In this document: positions 62,956 to 64,000 of the stretch, one piece after another | How positions within the stretch are numbered: the stretch's first letter is position 1 | Layout: every line of letters starts with the position of its first letter | Assembly: GCF_025949665.1 (NCBI RefSeq) | Contig: NZ_JAPDFT010000001.1 | Location: 3,038,001-3,102,000, forward strand | Direction: 5' to 3' | DNA from: Chryseobacterium viscerum | GTDB taxonomy: Bacteria; Bacteroidota; Bacteroidia; Flavobacteriales; Weeksellaceae | Length of the DNA stretch: 64,000 bases | Notes under the pieces: generated by a model | Databases searched by the model: none | Told to the model about the DNA's origin: nothing | The model's input: the letters and a program-made list of their open reading frames with translations, nothing else | Made by a program: the position numbers and the translations under genes

Positions 62956-63591
62956 TCAGTGAAATGGTATAGCTACAAATGTATTTTCAAAAATATCTAG
63001 TGGTAACGTTTTATCTACATTTAACAGTGTACAACCTTTATTACAAATACAAAGCTTTATTAGTTCTCCATTATGACTATATCCATTTAAAATTAATGCC
63101 TGGACACCATCTGTATCTAAGATTCTAACAAATTCTTTAAATTTTTCAACTCTATCTGAAATCTCCAGAAAGTTTAGATTGATATCAACAAATGATGTAT
63201 GCATTTCGGTTACTATTTGAAAAAAATGTTGCCCAATATTATAAGCTGTAAGATCTTTAAATTGTTCATCAGATATTTTAAGATCTGTTTCCAAGCAATC
63301 CAAATAAACTATCCTGTCAGCTGATAAATAGTTTTGAGTGTATAACTTGGCACCTAGTGAGATATTAATATTATTTCTTCTGAAAGCCCTTTTCCATTCA
63401 TCTATTTTTATTAAAATATTTTCATCTGAATATTCCCATAAAAAAGAATAAACCTTCTGATTGGGAAAAAGATCAGCCATTTGAATACCATCTCTTTGAC
63501 TGTAAAATAACCAAAAACTATCGTAATTGAGTAATTCATAATTAAAAAATTTCGACAGATAATAATTATTGGAATCTATATAGGATGTCAT
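62956..63591 (-). CDS. Candidate immunity protein of an orphan Rhs module
   Basis: 211 residues, soluble, acidic-aromatic start (TSYIDSNNYYLSKFFNYELL). No domain recognised. The gene follows the Rhs tip after five bases on the same strand and ends in the module repeat, the usual place for an immunity gene to a polymorphic toxin. AT-rich codon use suggests transfer. It reads as intact, so it may still protect against a toxin of kin cells. Confidence 0.65.
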   Translation of the reverse strand: MTSYIDSNNYYLSKFFNYELLNYDSFWLFYSQRDGIQMADLFPNQKVYSFLWEYSDENILIKIDEWKRAFRRNNINISLGAKLYTQNYLSADRIVYLDCLETDLKISDEQFKDLTAYNIGQHFFQIVTEMHTSFVDINLNFLEISDRVEKFKEFVRILDTDGVQALILNGYSHNGELIKLCICNKGCTLLNVDKTLPLDIFENTFVAIPFH

Positions 63592-63596
63592 AAAAA

Positions 63597-63872
63597 TTAA
63601 TGTTGTTTTCCTGTTTTATTTGTAGAGCGAGGCATTTGTCCTTTAAAAGTATAATGGGCTCCTTTCTTATTATGATAATGAGGAGGTTCGTATACTTGCT
63701 CTCGGATTATAATATCTCGCTCCGTAATATACAGCCCTGTTTCTCTATCCAGTTCTTTTGCATTGAACTTATATGGGTTATCATATACTCCTGTTCTCTG
63801 CTCCAGCATGGTTTCTCCGAATGGTAAATTTAAGAAAAACTGTGTACTCTGAGCACTGGAATAAATAACATT
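63597..63872 (-). pseudogene. Orphan Rhs core tip and toxin remnant, frame-shifted
   Basis: Translated on the minus strand the region shows QFFLNLPFGETMLEQRTG, then YDNPYKFNAKELDRETGLY, the end of the Rhs core. The canonical next block YYYGARYYNPRASI is present but one base out of frame (a T is missing near 63724-63731), giving ITERDIIIREQV instead. About 37 bases later the original frame returns with a short tail (EPPHYHNKKGAHYTFKGQMP), ending 27 bases further on. Only about 30 toxin-tail residues remain, with no complete catalytic domain. Likely a decayed toxin end left by recombination. Confidence 0.75.
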
Positions 63873-63901
63873 ACAAATGATAAAGACGATTCTTAAAGTA
63901 C

Positions 63902-64000
63902 AAAACCTCGCATTTTGCGAGGTTTTTTTTAATATTAAATTAAGTTACTTTTGATTTTTTCACCTCAAAGTCAGGAGACTTTGCGAAGCGGTGCTAGTAT
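63902..64000. repeat. Module-end direct repeat, copy 2 (runs to the window edge)
   Basis: Begins with the hairpin AAAACCTCGCA/GCGAGGTTTT plus T-run, then TTTTTTCACCTCAAAG and GGAGACTTTG. Same layout as copy 1 about 1.05 kb away, so another Rhs/immunity unit probably lies beyond the right edge. Confidence 0.8.

Overview
This window is chromosomal DNA of a low-GC member of the Bacteroidota, most likely a Chryseobacterium-type flavobacterium (Weeksellaceae). The evidence is three proteins with type IX secretion (T9SS) C-terminal signals, flavobacterial families (GSCFA, WbqC, DUF5683, DUF4269, DUF6438, DUF47/Pit), starts that lack Shine-Dalgarno sequences, and repeated copies of the Bacteroidota promoter element TAnnTTTG, several with an upstream TTTG. 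Gene density is high, with no phage, insertion sequence, rRNA or CRISPR array. The species assignment is inferred from gene content only.

Layout. 1-2475: minus-strand UbiA/DprE1/DprE2-like operon, predicted to make a polyprenyl-phosphate pentose donor; the DprE2-like gene runs off the left edge. 2583-5597: envelope lipoproteins and a secreted subtilase. 5684-11892: a minus-strand housekeeping block (parA, parB, DUF5683, dapB, lepB, a signal-peptidase-like protein without the catalytic dyad, WbqC). 12003-14954: a hairpin holding two DnaA-box matches, tonB, a small membrane protein, purA with a textbook promoter. 15067-16203: an AT-rich two-gene islet of unknown function. 16269-18406: hydrolase, P-loop kinase-like protein and HEAT protein, separated by degenerate dispersed repeats. 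18635-20341: ABC-F protein behind a 13-codon upstream reading frame. 20597-25859: hpt, adk, obg, a lipoprotein, a porin and a DEAD-box helicase; the last two share a promoter-hairpin leader. 25919-32967: tatD, DUF4269, GSCFA, polyprenyl synthase, DUF47-Pit phosphate uptake, deaD. 33195-37871: TolC-MacA-MacB efflux operon with MacB split in two. 38911-44006: a small surface-glycan group (FkbM methyltransferase, flippase, two glycosyltransferases) with a TMEM175 channel. 44083-47035: aspA, a peptidoglycan amidase and a tRNA-Ser/Pro/Arg operon. 47095-58964: a TPR/AraC regulator pair facing three large T9SS cargo genes. 59223-62187: erythromycin-esterase-like protein plus a two-gene ABC transporter. 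62292-64000: a secreted nuclease, then an orphan Rhs-type toxin remnant and immunity candidate, bounded by roughly 90-bp direct repeats.

How the parts fit. Envelope and secretion functions dominate: export (lepB), T9SS cargo, efflux, glycan assembly, TonB energy transduction and peptidoglycan turnover. Most noteworthy are the DprE1/DprE2/UbiA set (with alanine at the position of the mycobacterial benzothiazinone-target cysteine), the signal-peptidase pseudoenzyme, the decayed Rhs module in its repeat frame, the upstream reading frame of the ABC-F gene, and the paired leader hairpins. None is proven to be a wholly new system from sequence alone; the Rhs remnant and the 15-16 kb islet are the likeliest places for undescribed biology. 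All similarity statements come from reading motifs by eye, not from database searches.
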